Shown here one piece after another: positions 1 to 6,575 of a stretch of 9,425 nt of DNA (the first letter of the stretch is position 1; each line of letters starts with the position of its first letter). The DNA lies in the NCBI GenBank assembly GCA_964480995.1, contig CAYZRZ010000084.1:1-9425 (forward strand), written 5' to 3'. Source of the stretch: UBA1038 sp964480995 (lineage in GTDB: Bacteria > Bacillota > Clostridia > Christensenellales > Aristaeellaceae). The notes under the pieces are model-generated. The model saw only the letters and a list, made by a program, of their open reading frames with translations. It was not told the origin of the DNA and made no database searches. The position numbers and the translations under genes were made by a program.

Positions 1-100
1 GTACAAGCGCATCATGTCGTTTAAGAAGGAAGCGGAAGATCGGGGCCTGGCGGGGGCTGAGGCGATGCGCTATGCCTTTGATCAAGGGGTCAGGGCCTGA
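1..100 (+). CDS. gltB: Glutamate synthase large subunit, C-terminal end only (partial)
   Basis: An open frame enters the window at base 2 and ends at a TGA at 98-100, giving the last 32 residues. They are charged and helical (they begin YKRIMSFKKEAEDRGLAGAE). The stop lies 29 bp before the start of a clear gltD, in the same direction. In most bacteria the gene just upstream of gltD is gltB, and GltB proteins end in a lysine/arginine-rich helix that includes a YKRV-like stretch, which this resembles. The identity rests on that resemblance and on gene order, because no catalytic domain of GltB is inside the window. Confidence 0.6.
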   Translation, partial: YKRIMSFKKEAEDRGLAGAEAMRYAFDQGVRA

Positions 101-129
101 TCAAAACAACCGGCGAGGGAGGAAAAATC

Positions 130-1614
130 ATGGCAAAACCCACAGGGTTTTTGGAATATGCCCGCGCGGACGCGGTGAAGCGTCACGTACCGGAGAGACT
201 GAAGGACTGGTGTGAGATCCGCCTGCCGCACAAGCAGGAAGAGATCACCAGGCAGGCGGCCCGGTGCATGAACTGCGGCATCCCCTTTTGCCACGGCGGC
301 GTGATGCTGCGCGGGATGGCATCTGGCTGCCCCGTGCGCAACCTGATCCCGGAGTGGAATGATCTGGTCTACCGGGGACAGTGGCGGGAGGCTTATCTGC
401 GCCTGGCCAGGACCAATCCTTTTCCTGAATTTACGGGGCGGGTCTGCCCCGCGCCCTGCGAGGGCAGCTGCACGGAAGGCTGCCACATGGAGGCTGTTGC
501 GATCAGCGCGCTGGAGTATGAGATCATTGAGCGGGCATTCCGCGAGGGCTGGGTCAGGCCGCTGCGGGCGGTATCCCGAAAAGAGTCTGTGGCTGTGGTG
601 GGGTCCGGCCCGGCCGGCCTTTCCGCCGCGCATTATCTGGCGGGTGCCGGCTATGGGGTGACGGTGATTGAGCGCAGCGACCGCCCCGGCGGCCTTTTAA
701 CCTACGGCATCCCCAACATGAAACTGGAAAAGGCGGTGGTGGAGCGCCGCGTGAACCTCCTGCGGGAATCGGGCGTTGAGTTTATGCTGAATACCGAAGT
801 GGGGAGAGATATCGGGGCGGCGGAGCTGCTGAAAGGCTTTGACGCGGTGGCCCTGTGCGGCGGGGCAACAAAAGCCCGGGGCTTGGACGTGCCGGGGAGA
901 GATCTGGGCGGCGTGCGCTATGCTGTAGACTTTTTAAGCGAAAGCACGAAAAGCTTGCTGGCGGGCAGGCTGCCCCGGGAGGAACTCAGCGCTCGGGGCC
1001 GTCGGGTGATTATCCTGGGCGGCGGAGATACGGGCACCGACTGCGCGGCCACGGCACTGCGCCAGGGCTGCAAGGCGGTCACACAGTTTGAGATCATGCC
1101 AAAACCGCCCGCGCGGCGTGACCCGGCGGGCAACCCCTGGCCCGAATGGCCAAAGATATTAAAAACGGATTACGGACAGGAAGAGGCCGCGTGGTCAATG
1201 GGGGAGGATCCGCGCCGCTACGGGATCAGCACCAGAGAGCTGATCGGCGATGAGAGCGGCCGGGTTTGCGGAGTGCGCGCGGTGGATGTCGAGTGGGTGA
1301 AAAATGATGCCGGGCGTCTCATGCCGCGCGAGGTTCCCGGCAGCGAAAAGGTTTGGGCGGCCGATCTGGTGCTGCTGGCCATGGGCTTTTTGGGGCCGGA
1401 GGATACGCTGCCGGACGCCTTCGGGCTGGAGCGGGATGAGCGCAGATGTGTCAAAGCCGCCTACGGCTCCTTTAAAACAAGCCGGGAGAAGGTCTTCACC
1501 GCGGGCGACATGCGCCGCGGCCAGAGCCTGGTCGTCTGGGCTATTCAGGAGGGCAAGGTGATGGCGAGGGAGATCGACCGCTATCTGTCAGGCGGGTCGC
1601 TGATCAGGGAATAG
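130..1614 (+). CDS. gltD: Glutamate synthase (NADPH) small subunit, GltD
   Basis: This 494-residue protein has the usual GltD length. It is the beta subunit of glutamate synthase: it oxidises NADPH and passes electrons through FAD and iron-sulfur clusters to the large subunit, which makes glutamate from glutamine and 2-oxoglutarate in the cytoplasm. The N-terminal part carries two cysteine groups for 4Fe-4S clusters (C46, C49, C54, C67 and C106, C110, C114, C118). A first Rossmann motif (VVGSGPAG, 157-163) binds FAD. A second (ILGGGDTGTDCA, about 295-306) fits NADPH. The C-terminal TAGDMRRGQSLVVWAI (457-472) is the conserved FAD-contacting end of the family. The start is fixed by GAGGGAGGA at 116-124, five bases before the ATG. 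It follows the gltB stop by 29 bp and is probably co-transcribed with it. Related flavoproteins (PreT, SudA-type) share this fold, but the length and neighbour favour GltD. Confidence 0.95.
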   Translation: MAKPTGFLEYARADAVKRHVPERLKDWCEIRLPHKQEEITRQAARCMNCGIPFCHGGVMLRGMASGCPVRNLIPEWNDLVYRGQWREAYLRLARTNPFPEFTGRVCPAPCEGSCTEGCHMEAVAISALEYEIIERAFREGWVRPLRAVSRKESVAVVGSGPAGLSAAHYLAGAGYGVTVIERSDRPGGLLTYGIPNMKLEKAVVERRVNLLRESGVEFMLNTEVGRDIGAAELLKGFDAVALCGGATKARGLDVPGRDLGGVRYAVDFLSESTKSLLAGRLPREELSARGRRVIILGGGDTGTDCAATALRQGCKAVTQFEIMPKPPARRDPAGNPWPEWPKILKTDYGQEEAAWSMGEDPRRYGISTRELIGDESGRVCGVRAVDVEWVKNDAGRLMPREVPGSEKVWAADLVLLAMGFLGPEDTLPDAFGLERDERRCVKAAYGSFKTSREKVFTAGDMRRGQSLVVWAIQEGKVMAREIDRYLSGGSLIRE

Positions 1615-1701
1615 ATGCTTCGCGCTGCTTTGCCGCTCAATCCCTTGCGCAAAGAAACAGCAATCCTCTCCTTTTCACGCCTTGATGTTATGCGCTGCAT
1701 A

Positions 1702-1734
1702 AAAAATCCATGCTGCTGTGCGGCATGGATTTTT
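1702..1734. terminator. Bidirectional intrinsic terminator between gltD and the lacI-type gene
   Basis: Bases 1702-1713 (AAAAATCCATGC) and 1723-1734 (GCATGGATTTTT) form a perfect 12-bp stem. The nine-base loop can close by up to three further pairs, one of them T-G. The stem ends in a T-run on either strand (TTTTTA for +, TTTTTT for -). This is the form expected of a rho-independent terminator serving two convergent genes: gltD ends 87 bp upstream and the regulator gene ends 80 bp away on the other strand. The GC core is short (CCATGC), so efficiency is uncertain. I see no gene in the rest of 1615-1814. Confidence 0.75.
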
Positions 1735-1814
1735 ATCAGAATGCGATGACAGACATGAAAGCCGAAAAGTGTCTTCGCGCAAGGCCGGTGAAGGGCCGTG
1801 CCTGCCTAATTCCC

Positions 1815-2810
1815 TTATTTTCTCAGATCGGCTACGCTGCCGCGGACGATCAGATCCACGTCCAGCACCATGCGCTCGGAAGGATGGCCCGGATGGCTGA
1901 TGTGGTTTTTGAGCGTGTCCACGGTGTAGCGCGCTTTGGCCTCAATGTCCTGCCTGATGGTGGTGAGGGCTGGTGTCATGAACCGGGACAGTGGCAGGTC
2001 GTCAAAGCCGATGATCGAGCAATCCTCCGGCACTCGCAGCCCCTGCTCGCGCAGGCGGAGGGTCAGCTCAATGGCCTTCAGGTCGGAGGTAACAAACAGG
2101 GCGCTGGGCGCTTTGCCTGACCTGAAATGCGCGGGCGGGGGCATGCGCTCCAGATCCGGATGAAAGATCCGGTCTTCCGTCAGTGTGATGCCCGCTTTTT
2201 CCAGTACGGAGGTAAAGCCCAGAAAACGCTGGCGGTCTACGCCATTGCTGTTTACATCGCTGCCGCAAAAGCCGACGCTGCGATGGCCCATCTCCAATAA
2301 ATGCCGCGCGGCAAGCTGCCCTCCCTTGTAATCATCAATGCCGATGTTGGTGACCTGGCGCAGGGCGCTGTAGGAATCGTTGAATACCAGGGGAATCTTG
2401 TTTTCCTCGCGGATCAGTTCCATCTCCTGGTCAAACATGCCAAAGAAGATAGCGCCCTGGGCGTTCCAGGTGCGCAGGCGGCGGGTCACATCCCTGAAAT
2501 CGAGCACCGTATAGATCATGGTGCTGAACCCCGCCTCCTGCAGGTACTGGGACATATAGCCCACGATGGTGCCGTTATAAGGGTCCATCAGGCGGTTGCC
2601 CTCGCCCCGGATGATCAGCACGATGATGCCCGATGCTTTGGATGAGAGCCCGCGGGCTGACAGGTTGGGGACATAGCTGTACTTGTTGATGATGGCCTGT
2701 ATTTTCTTGATGTTATCCTGAGAAACCTTTTCAAATTGCTTGTTTACCACCCTTGAGACAGTCATGACGCTTACCCCCGCCTCCCGGGCAATATCCTTCT
2801 GGGTAATCAT
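1815..2810 (-). CDS. LacI-family transcriptional repressor
   Basis: This 331-residue protein has the normal length and domain order of the LacI/GalR family. A helix-turn-helix lies at residues 3-23 (QKDIAREAGVSVMTVSRVVN). A hinge helix at about 48-58 has ARGL, whose leucine (L55) would enter the minor groove at a central CG. A periplasmic-binding-protein-like sensor domain follows from about 61, with the family signature SIIGFDDLPLSRFMTPALTT near 265-284. In this family a sugar or phosphosugar bound to the sensor domain changes DNA binding. The gene is divergent from the sugar-import operon and shares a 200-bp control region with it, so it is most likely the local repressor. Its ribosome site AAGGAGGAG (complement of 2815-2823) ends four bases before the ATG. 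A palindrome at 2838-2855 lies on its own probable transcription start, suggesting autoregulation. The effector is unknown. Confidence 0.92.
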   Translation of the reverse strand: MITQKDIAREAGVSVMTVSRVVNKQFEKVSQDNIKKIQAIINKYSYVPNLSARGLSSKASGIIVLIIRGEGNRLMDPYNGTIVGYMSQYLQEAGFSTMIYTVLDFRDVTRRLRTWNAQGAIFFGMFDQEMELIREENKIPLVFNDSYSALRQVTNIGIDDYKGGQLAARHLLEMGHRSVGFCGSDVNSNGVDRQRFLGFTSVLEKAGITLTEDRIFHPDLERMPPPAHFRSGKAPSALFVTSDLKAIELTLRLREQGLRVPEDCSIIGFDDLPLSRFMTPALTTIRQDIEAKARYTVDTLKNHISHPGHPSERMVLDVDLIVRGSVADLRK

Positions 2811-2837
2811 GAGGCTCCTCCTTGTGGCATGCGATGC

Positions 2838-2855
2838 TTTGTTAACGTTAACAAA
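2838..2855. promoter_or_regulatory. Palindromic operator O1 (LacI/cre type) over the repressor start site
   Basis: TTTGTTAACGTTAACAAA is a perfect 18-bp palindrome with a central CG, the shape of LacI-family operators. Its inner 14 bases (2840-2853) also match the published CcpA cre consensus TGWNANCGNTNWCA at every position. It overlaps the end of the predicted -10 element of the lacI-type gene and covers its expected transcription start, so binding would block that promoter. Sequence alone cannot say whether the local LacI protein, CcpA, or both bind here. Confidence 0.8.
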
Positions 2856-2916
2856 TATAACACAGGATTAATGAAAAAAACAAGCGATATACGCTTCATA
2901 ATATACAAATATAACA
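2851..2916. repeat. 12-bp direct repeat in the divergent control region
   Basis: ACAAATATAACA occurs at 2851-2862 and again at 2905-2916, 54 bp apart, each copy followed by a similar base pattern (CAG and GAG). The first copy contains the predicted -10 of the repressor gene and the edge of O1. The second lies in AT-rich DNA with no assigned role. It may be a duplicated promoter element or chance in AT-rich sequence. Confidence 0.5.
2854..2883 (-). promoter_or_regulatory. Predicted promoter of the lacI-type gene
   Basis: On the minus strand, TTGTTT (complement of 2878-2883) is a possible -35. TATATT (complement of 2854-2859) preceded by TGT is an extended -10, with an 18-bp spacer. The expected start is near 2847, inside O1, and the leader to the ATG is about 37 bases. 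The AT-rich surroundings make other promoter readings possible. Confidence 0.5.
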
Positions 2917-2944
2917 GAGAGAATAAAAGAATCGAAGAAAATGA

Positions 2945-2973
2945 TTGACTATCTGGCTGATATGTGATACATA
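2945..2973 (+). promoter_or_regulatory. Predicted promoter of the sugar-import operon
   Basis: TTGACT (2945-2950) is five of six bases like the sigma-A -35. Seventeen bases later is TACATA (2968-2973), preceded by TG at 2965-2966 as in extended -10 promoters. The expected start is near 2980, at the edge of operator O2. A TATAAA at 2974-2979 is closer to the -10 consensus but would need a 23-bp spacer, so it is less likely. Confidence 0.55.
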
Positions 2974-2979
2974 TATAAA

Positions 2980-2993
2980 TGTTAACGATAACA
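2980..2993. promoter_or_regulatory. Palindromic operator O2 (LacI/cre type) over the operon start site
   Basis: TGTTAACGATAACA differs from the inner part of O1 at one base and is palindromic except for one base pair. It also fits the CcpA cre consensus TGWNANCGNTNWCA in full. It begins seven bases after the predicted -10, so a bound repressor would block initiation. Its centre is 140 bp from that of O1, which would allow looping although the two are not an integral number of helical turns apart. Confidence 0.78.
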
Positions 2994-3014
2994 GTGGCGA
3001 AGGAGCTTGTCATC

Positions 3015-3965
3015 ATGTCAAAAAGCCCCCTGACGGTTGCCATCCGGCCAAGGCCGCGTATCACCCGGCGCAATATTACCAAAAACGCCGGGCTGTATTT
3101 CCTGCTTGCCCCTGCCGTGATCCTGCTCATCATTTTCGCTTACAAGCCAATGTACGGCGTGATCATCGCCTTTAAGAACTACCGTAATTCCACGGGCATC
3201 CTGGGCAGCCCCTGGCTTGACCCCTGGTACGCTAATTTCACAAAATTCTTTAATTCCTTTCAGTTTGAGGCCACGGTGTTCAATACGCTTCGCCTGAGCC
3301 TCTACAGCCTTCTGGCGGGTTTTCCCCTGCCGATCATGCTGGCGATGGCAGTGAATCAGATGAACGCCGGGCGTTTCCGCCGGCTGTTTCAAACCGTCAC
3401 CTATCTGCCGCACTTTATTTCAACCGTTGTCATGGTGGGGCTGATCCTGATCATGCTTTCTCCGGGCTCGGGCCTGATCGGACAGCTATACGGCCTTTTC
3501 GGCGCGAAGGCGCCCAATCTGATGGGCTCGGCAGGCGCCTTTCCCCATATCTATGTATGGACGGATATCTGGCAGCACGCGGGGTGGGACAGCATCATTT
3601 ATCTGGCCGCTCTGTCAGCGATCGATCCCACATTGTATGAAGCGGCTACGGTGGACGGGGCAAGCCGCCTGCAGAGGATCGCGCGCATTGATCTGCCGCT
3701 GATCCTGCCCACGGCCTGCATCCTGCTGGTGCTGAGGGCCGGGAATATGATGAACGTCGGCTTTGAAAAAGTATACCTGATGCAAAACAACCTGAACGCT
3801 TCCACCAGCGAGATCATATCCACCTATACCTATAAGATCGGCATCATCAGCGCCCAGTACAGCTACTCCACGGCCATTAACCTGTTTAATACCCTGATCA
3901 ACCTGACGCTGCTCATGATGGTCAACTTTACAACCAAGCGGGTGAACGGGTCAGGCTTGTTCTGA
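3015..3965 (+). CDS. ABC sugar transporter permease, LplB/YteP type
   Basis: This 316-residue inner-membrane protein is one of the two permeases of a binding-protein-dependent carbohydrate importer. The N-terminal GLYFLLAPAVILLIIFAYKPMYG (about 26-48) is the typical first membrane segment of LplB/YteP proteins. Further hydrophobic segments lie near 92-115, 132-150, 193-203, 228-241 and 285-303. The EAA loop that contacts the ATPase is clear at 209-228 (EAATVDGASRLQRIARIDLP). I chose the ATG at 3015 because AGGAG at 3001-3005 stands nine bases before it. The in-frame ATG at 2979 lies within the promoter/operator and has no ribosome site. It is the first gene of the operon and 15 bp precede the second permease. 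Relatives in Bacillus and Paenibacillus carry complex or pectin-derived saccharides; the substrate here is not known. Confidence 0.93.
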   Translation: MSKSPLTVAIRPRPRITRRNITKNAGLYFLLAPAVILLIIFAYKPMYGVIIAFKNYRNSTGILGSPWLDPWYANFTKFFNSFQFEATVFNTLRLSLYSLLAGFPLPIMLAMAVNQMNAGRFRRLFQTVTYLPHFISTVVMVGLILIMLSPGSGLIGQLYGLFGAKAPNLMGSAGAFPHIYVWTDIWQHAGWDSIIYLAALSAIDPTLYEAATVDGASRLQRIARIDLPLILPTACILLVLRAGNMMNVGFEKVYLMQNNLNASTSEIISTYTYKIGIISAQYSYSTAINLFNTLINLTLLMMVNFTTKRVNGSGLF

Positions 3966-3980
3966 GAAAGGAGGGGTCTC

Positions 3981-4898
3981 ATGGCGGAAGGAACCATCAA
4001 TAAATCTTCCCGGCAGCGTATCCGCAGCGGCGGCGCTGACCGTGTGTTCAGCACGATCGTCTACATCTTCGCGGCGCTTGCGCTGCTGGTCATCCTCTAT
4101 CCTTTGTATTTCATTATCATCGCCTCCTTCAGCGACCCTTCCGCGGTCAGTACGGGCCAGGTATGGCTGAAGCCCGCGGGTTTTACGCTGGATGGATACA
4201 CTGCCCTGGTGGAGCATGACAAGCTGTGGCTGGGCTACCGCAATACGCTGGTTTACACGGTGCTTGGCACTGCCTTCGGCCTGTTCGTGAACATCGCCGC
4301 AGCGTATCCCCTGTCCCGCAAGGATCTGGTGTTCCGCACACCGCTGATGATACTGTTCGTCATCCCCATGTTCTTTTCGGGCGGTTTGATCCCCACCTTT
4401 TTAACGGTGAAGGAGTTTGGGCTGTACAATAATTTCTGGGTCATGATCATCCCCTTCGCGGTATCCAGCTATAACGTGATCGTGGCGCGCACGTTCTTTG
4501 AAAGCAATGTTCCGGGTGACCTGTGGGACGCGGCTCAGATAGACGGATGCGGCAACCTGCGCTTCTTCTTTGTGATCGTGCTGCCCCTATCCAAGGCGAT
4601 CCTTTCGGTGCTGGCCCTGTGGATCGCGGTGGGGCACTGGAACTCCTATTTCAACTCCCTGATCTATCTGAGGGATGAGAACCTGATGCCTCTGCAGATT
4701 GTGCTGCGCAATATCCTGGTGACCAACCAGATGCAATCCGCTATGGGAACCGGCGAGCATGTGCAGATAGCGCTGCGCAAGGCGGCTCTGGTCCGCTACA
4801 GCTCCATCATCGTATCGACGATCCCCATCATGTGCTTTTACCCCTTTGTGCAAAAATACTTCAACCAAGGGGTCATGATCGGCGCGGTGAAGGGATAA
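3981..4898 (+). CDS. ABC sugar transporter permease, YtcP/UgpE type
   Basis: This 305-residue membrane protein is the second permease and would pair with the product of the preceding gene. Hydrophobic segments lie near 23-50, 88-110, 119-141, 151-170, 198-218 and 271-290. The EAA loop is LWDAAQIDGCGNLRFFFVIV (181-200), followed by LPLSK. The C-terminal YPFVQKYFNQGVMIGAVKG (287-305) is the near-invariant ending of YtcP proteins. The ribosome site AAAGGAGG at 3967-3974 is six bases from the ATG, just after the previous stop at 3963-3965, so the two are translated from one message. As with most YtcP/LplB systems, no ATP-binding gene is in the operon, so a shared MsmX-type ATPase elsewhere in the genome is expected (inference). 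Confidence 0.94.
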   Translation: MAEGTINKSSRQRIRSGGADRVFSTIVYIFAALALLVILYPLYFIIIASFSDPSAVSTGQVWLKPAGFTLDGYTALVEHDKLWLGYRNTLVYTVLGTAFGLFVNIAAAYPLSRKDLVFRTPLMILFVIPMFFSGGLIPTFLTVKEFGLYNNFWVMIIPFAVSSYNVIVARTFFESNVPGDLWDAAQIDGCGNLRFFFVIVLPLSKAILSVLALWIAVGHWNSYFNSLIYLRDENLMPLQIVLRNILVTNQMQSAMGTGEHVQIALRKAALVRYSSIIVSTIPIMCFYPFVQKYFNQGVMIGAVKG

Positions 4899-4907
4899 AC
4901 ACGAAAA

Positions 4908-4927
4908 TGCGCGGCAATGTCCGCGTA
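4908..4927 (+). other. Small hairpin before the binding-protein gene
   Basis: TGCGCGG (4908-4914) can pair with CCGCGTA (4921-4927) across the loop CAATGT, seven pairs including one G-T. An A-run and the ribosome site AAAGGAG (4933-4939) of the binding-protein gene follow. It fills the only gap between the second permease and the binding protein. There is no T-run, so it is not an intrinsic terminator. A role in RNA processing or stability is possible but unproven. Confidence 0.45.
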
Positions 4928-4950
4928 AAAATAAAGGAGTGGCTTGTTCT

Positions 4951-6492
4951 ATGAAAAAACTACGGAACCTGGTAAGCATTCTCTTGCTGCTGACGATGCT
5001 GGCGACCTCCGCCGCGGCGCTGGGTGAAGGAGCACTCAGCCCGGAGCCTGTGGAATTCACTGTGCTGACCATGCGCTGGGGCGACATGGGAGACACCTTC
5101 ACAAAGAATCAGTGGCTGATCGACCTGGAAGCGCGTACCAATGTAAAGATCAACTGGCAGACCGTTTCCAACACCGACTGGGAAGAGCAGAAGAACATTC
5201 TGCTGGCCGGCGGCGAACTGCCTGACATCGTATTCGGCAGCGGCACCTTCAGTGATGTTGACATCATGAACAACCTGGAGTACTTCCTGCCCCTGGAGGA
5301 TCTGATTGCCGAAAATATGCCCAATTATCAGGCGGCTCTGGCCAGCTATCCCGATATGAAGACCCTGACGACCTATCCCGACGGCCACATCTACACGCTG
5401 GCCAAGAACCTGCCCGCCCGTCCCATCACCTGCAATCAGCCCATCATCAACAAGCAATGGCTTGATAACCTGGGCCTCGCGGTGCCTACGACGCTGGATG
5501 AGCTGACCCAGGTGCTCACTGCCTTTAAAGAGCAGGACGCCAACGGCAACGGCGACACGAATGACGAGTTCCCCATTTCCTTTGACAAGGATTACCATGC
5601 CGATTTCCTCAACCCCTTCCAGATTTCCGACTACAGGGGCAACGGCATCACCAATATCGACGGCCGGTTTGTGTATTATCCCGTAACGGAAAACTACAAG
5701 GCCGGCATCAAGTGGCTGCATGAGCTTTATACAGCGGGCATCATTGATCAGGAATCCTTTACGCAGGATGAGCAGATGCGCCGCGGCAAGATGCAAAACA
5801 ACGACGCGCCCCTGGTGGGCATGTACTACTCCTGGAGCCATGACGCGGAGTTTGGCAAGTGGAGCGATCAGTATATCGCCATCGCCCCCATCGCCGGCCC
5901 TGACGGCAAGGCCTACGCCTATGGCGATCTCAATGGCGTGAACAGCCTGCAGCGCAACGAAGTCTCCATCACCACCGCCTGCAAGGATCCCGCCCTGGCC
6001 CTGCGCTGGGTGGATGAATTCTACAACAGCGAAGCGAGCATCCAGAACTTCTGGGGCGCCATCGGCACAGTGATCACCAAGAACGCGGACGGAACCTACG
6101 TGCTCAACGATCCTCCGCAGGGCACCAGCGCGGATGCCTGGTACTGGGACCAGAGCCTGCGCGATTTCGGACCCAAGTATATCGAGCCCGGTTTCAGCGA
6201 CAAGCTCATCCTCAACCCCGCGGCCGGCGACGGCCTGAAGCTGGTCACCTCCAAGCTGGGCGAAGAGTTTGTGATCGAGCCCTTCCCGGATGTCATCCAC
6301 ACCGAGGAAGAAACCAGTGAAATCTCTTCCCTGTACAAGGATATCAGCGACTATGCCAAACAGACGCGGGCCAAGTGGATCACCGCGGGCGGCATTGACG
6401 AGGAATGGGATGCCTATATCGACCAGATGAAGCGCATGGGCAGCGACCGTTACCTGGAAATCAAGCTGACGGCCCTGGAGCGGATGAAATAA
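4951..6492 (+). CDS. Secreted carbohydrate-binding protein of the ABC importer, YtcQ/LipO type
   Basis: This 513-residue extracellular solute-binding protein should capture the sugar outside the cell and deliver it to the two permeases. It starts with a clear signal peptide: MKKLRN, a leucine-rich core (about 7-16), then ATSAAA (18-23), a plausible signal peptidase I site. The mature region has family features such as LEARTNVKINW (59-69), GELPDIVF (88-95), and the acidic loop DANGNGDTNDE (196-206), which resembles a calcium-binding loop found in many LipO/LplA-type proteins. Unusually for a Gram-positive importer, there is no lipobox cysteine after the hydrophobic core. The ATG at 4951 is preferred: AAAGGAG (4933-4939) lies 11 bases before it, while the in-frame GTG at 4939 overlaps that site. 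It is the third gene of the operon, 52 bp after the permease. Confidence 0.92.
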   Translation: MKKLRNLVSILLLLTMLATSAAALGEGALSPEPVEFTVLTMRWGDMGDTFTKNQWLIDLEARTNVKINWQTVSNTDWEEQKNILLAGGELPDIVFGSGTFSDVDIMNNLEYFLPLEDLIAENMPNYQAALASYPDMKTLTTYPDGHIYTLAKNLPARPITCNQPIINKQWLDNLGLAVPTTLDELTQVLTAFKEQDANGNGDTNDEFPISFDKDYHADFLNPFQISDYRGNGITNIDGRFVYYPVTENYKAGIKWLHELYTAGIIDQESFTQDEQMRRGKMQNNDAPLVGMYYSWSHDAEFGKWSDQYIAIAPIAGPDGKAYAYGDLNGVNSLQRNEVSITTACKDPALALRWVDEFYNSEASIQNFWGAIGTVITKNADGTYVLNDPPQGTSADAWYWDQSLRDFGPKYIEPGFSDKLILNPAAGDGLKLVTSKLGEEFVIEPFPDVIHTEEETSEISSLYKDISDYAKQTRAKWITAGGIDEEWDAYIDQMKRMGSDRYLEIKLTALERMK

Positions 6493-6513
6493 ACTTTGTA
6501 AAGAGAAAACGAC

Positions 6514-6539
6514 CGGGCAAGGGCAAAAGCCCTTGCCCG
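6514..6539 (+). other. Strong intercistronic hairpin after the binding-protein gene
   Basis: CGGGCAAGGGC (6514-6524) and GCCCTTGCCCG (6529-6539) form a perfect, GC-rich 11-bp stem with an AAAA loop, 21 bases past the binding-protein stop. It is followed by CCCTTTGGG, not by a T-run, so a classic intrinsic terminator is unlikely in the + direction. In other ABC operons a hairpin after the binding-protein gene protects that part of the message and lowers downstream expression. The same role is inferred here. Confidence 0.85.
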
Positions 6540-6575
6540 CCCTTTGGGAAACCGGACGAAGAAGGAGAACAGACA

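Noticed and set aside
1710..2120. Open frames on the + strand opposite the LacI-type gene
   Set aside because: They are shadows of the regulator gene, and one starts inside the terminator hairpin.
2979..3014. Upstream ATG that would add 12 residues to the first permease
   Set aside because: It lies at the predicted start/operator O2 and has no ribosome site. AGGAG at 3001-3005 supports the ATG at 3015.
2807..3133. Open frame of 108 codons on the minus strand across the divergent control region
   Set aside because: It spans promoters and operators, overlaps both real genes, and has AT-rich translated sequence with no family resemblance.
4939..4950. GTG start four codons before the chosen start of the binding protein, giving MACSMKK
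   Set aside because: The GTG overlaps the ribosome site. The cysteine it adds comes before the hydrophobic core and is not a lipobox.
6405..6575. N-terminal extension of the oxidoreductase into the binding-protein gene
   Set aside because: The extension has no family similarity, and the ATG at 6576 has a good ribosome site and starts directly with the Rossmann fold.
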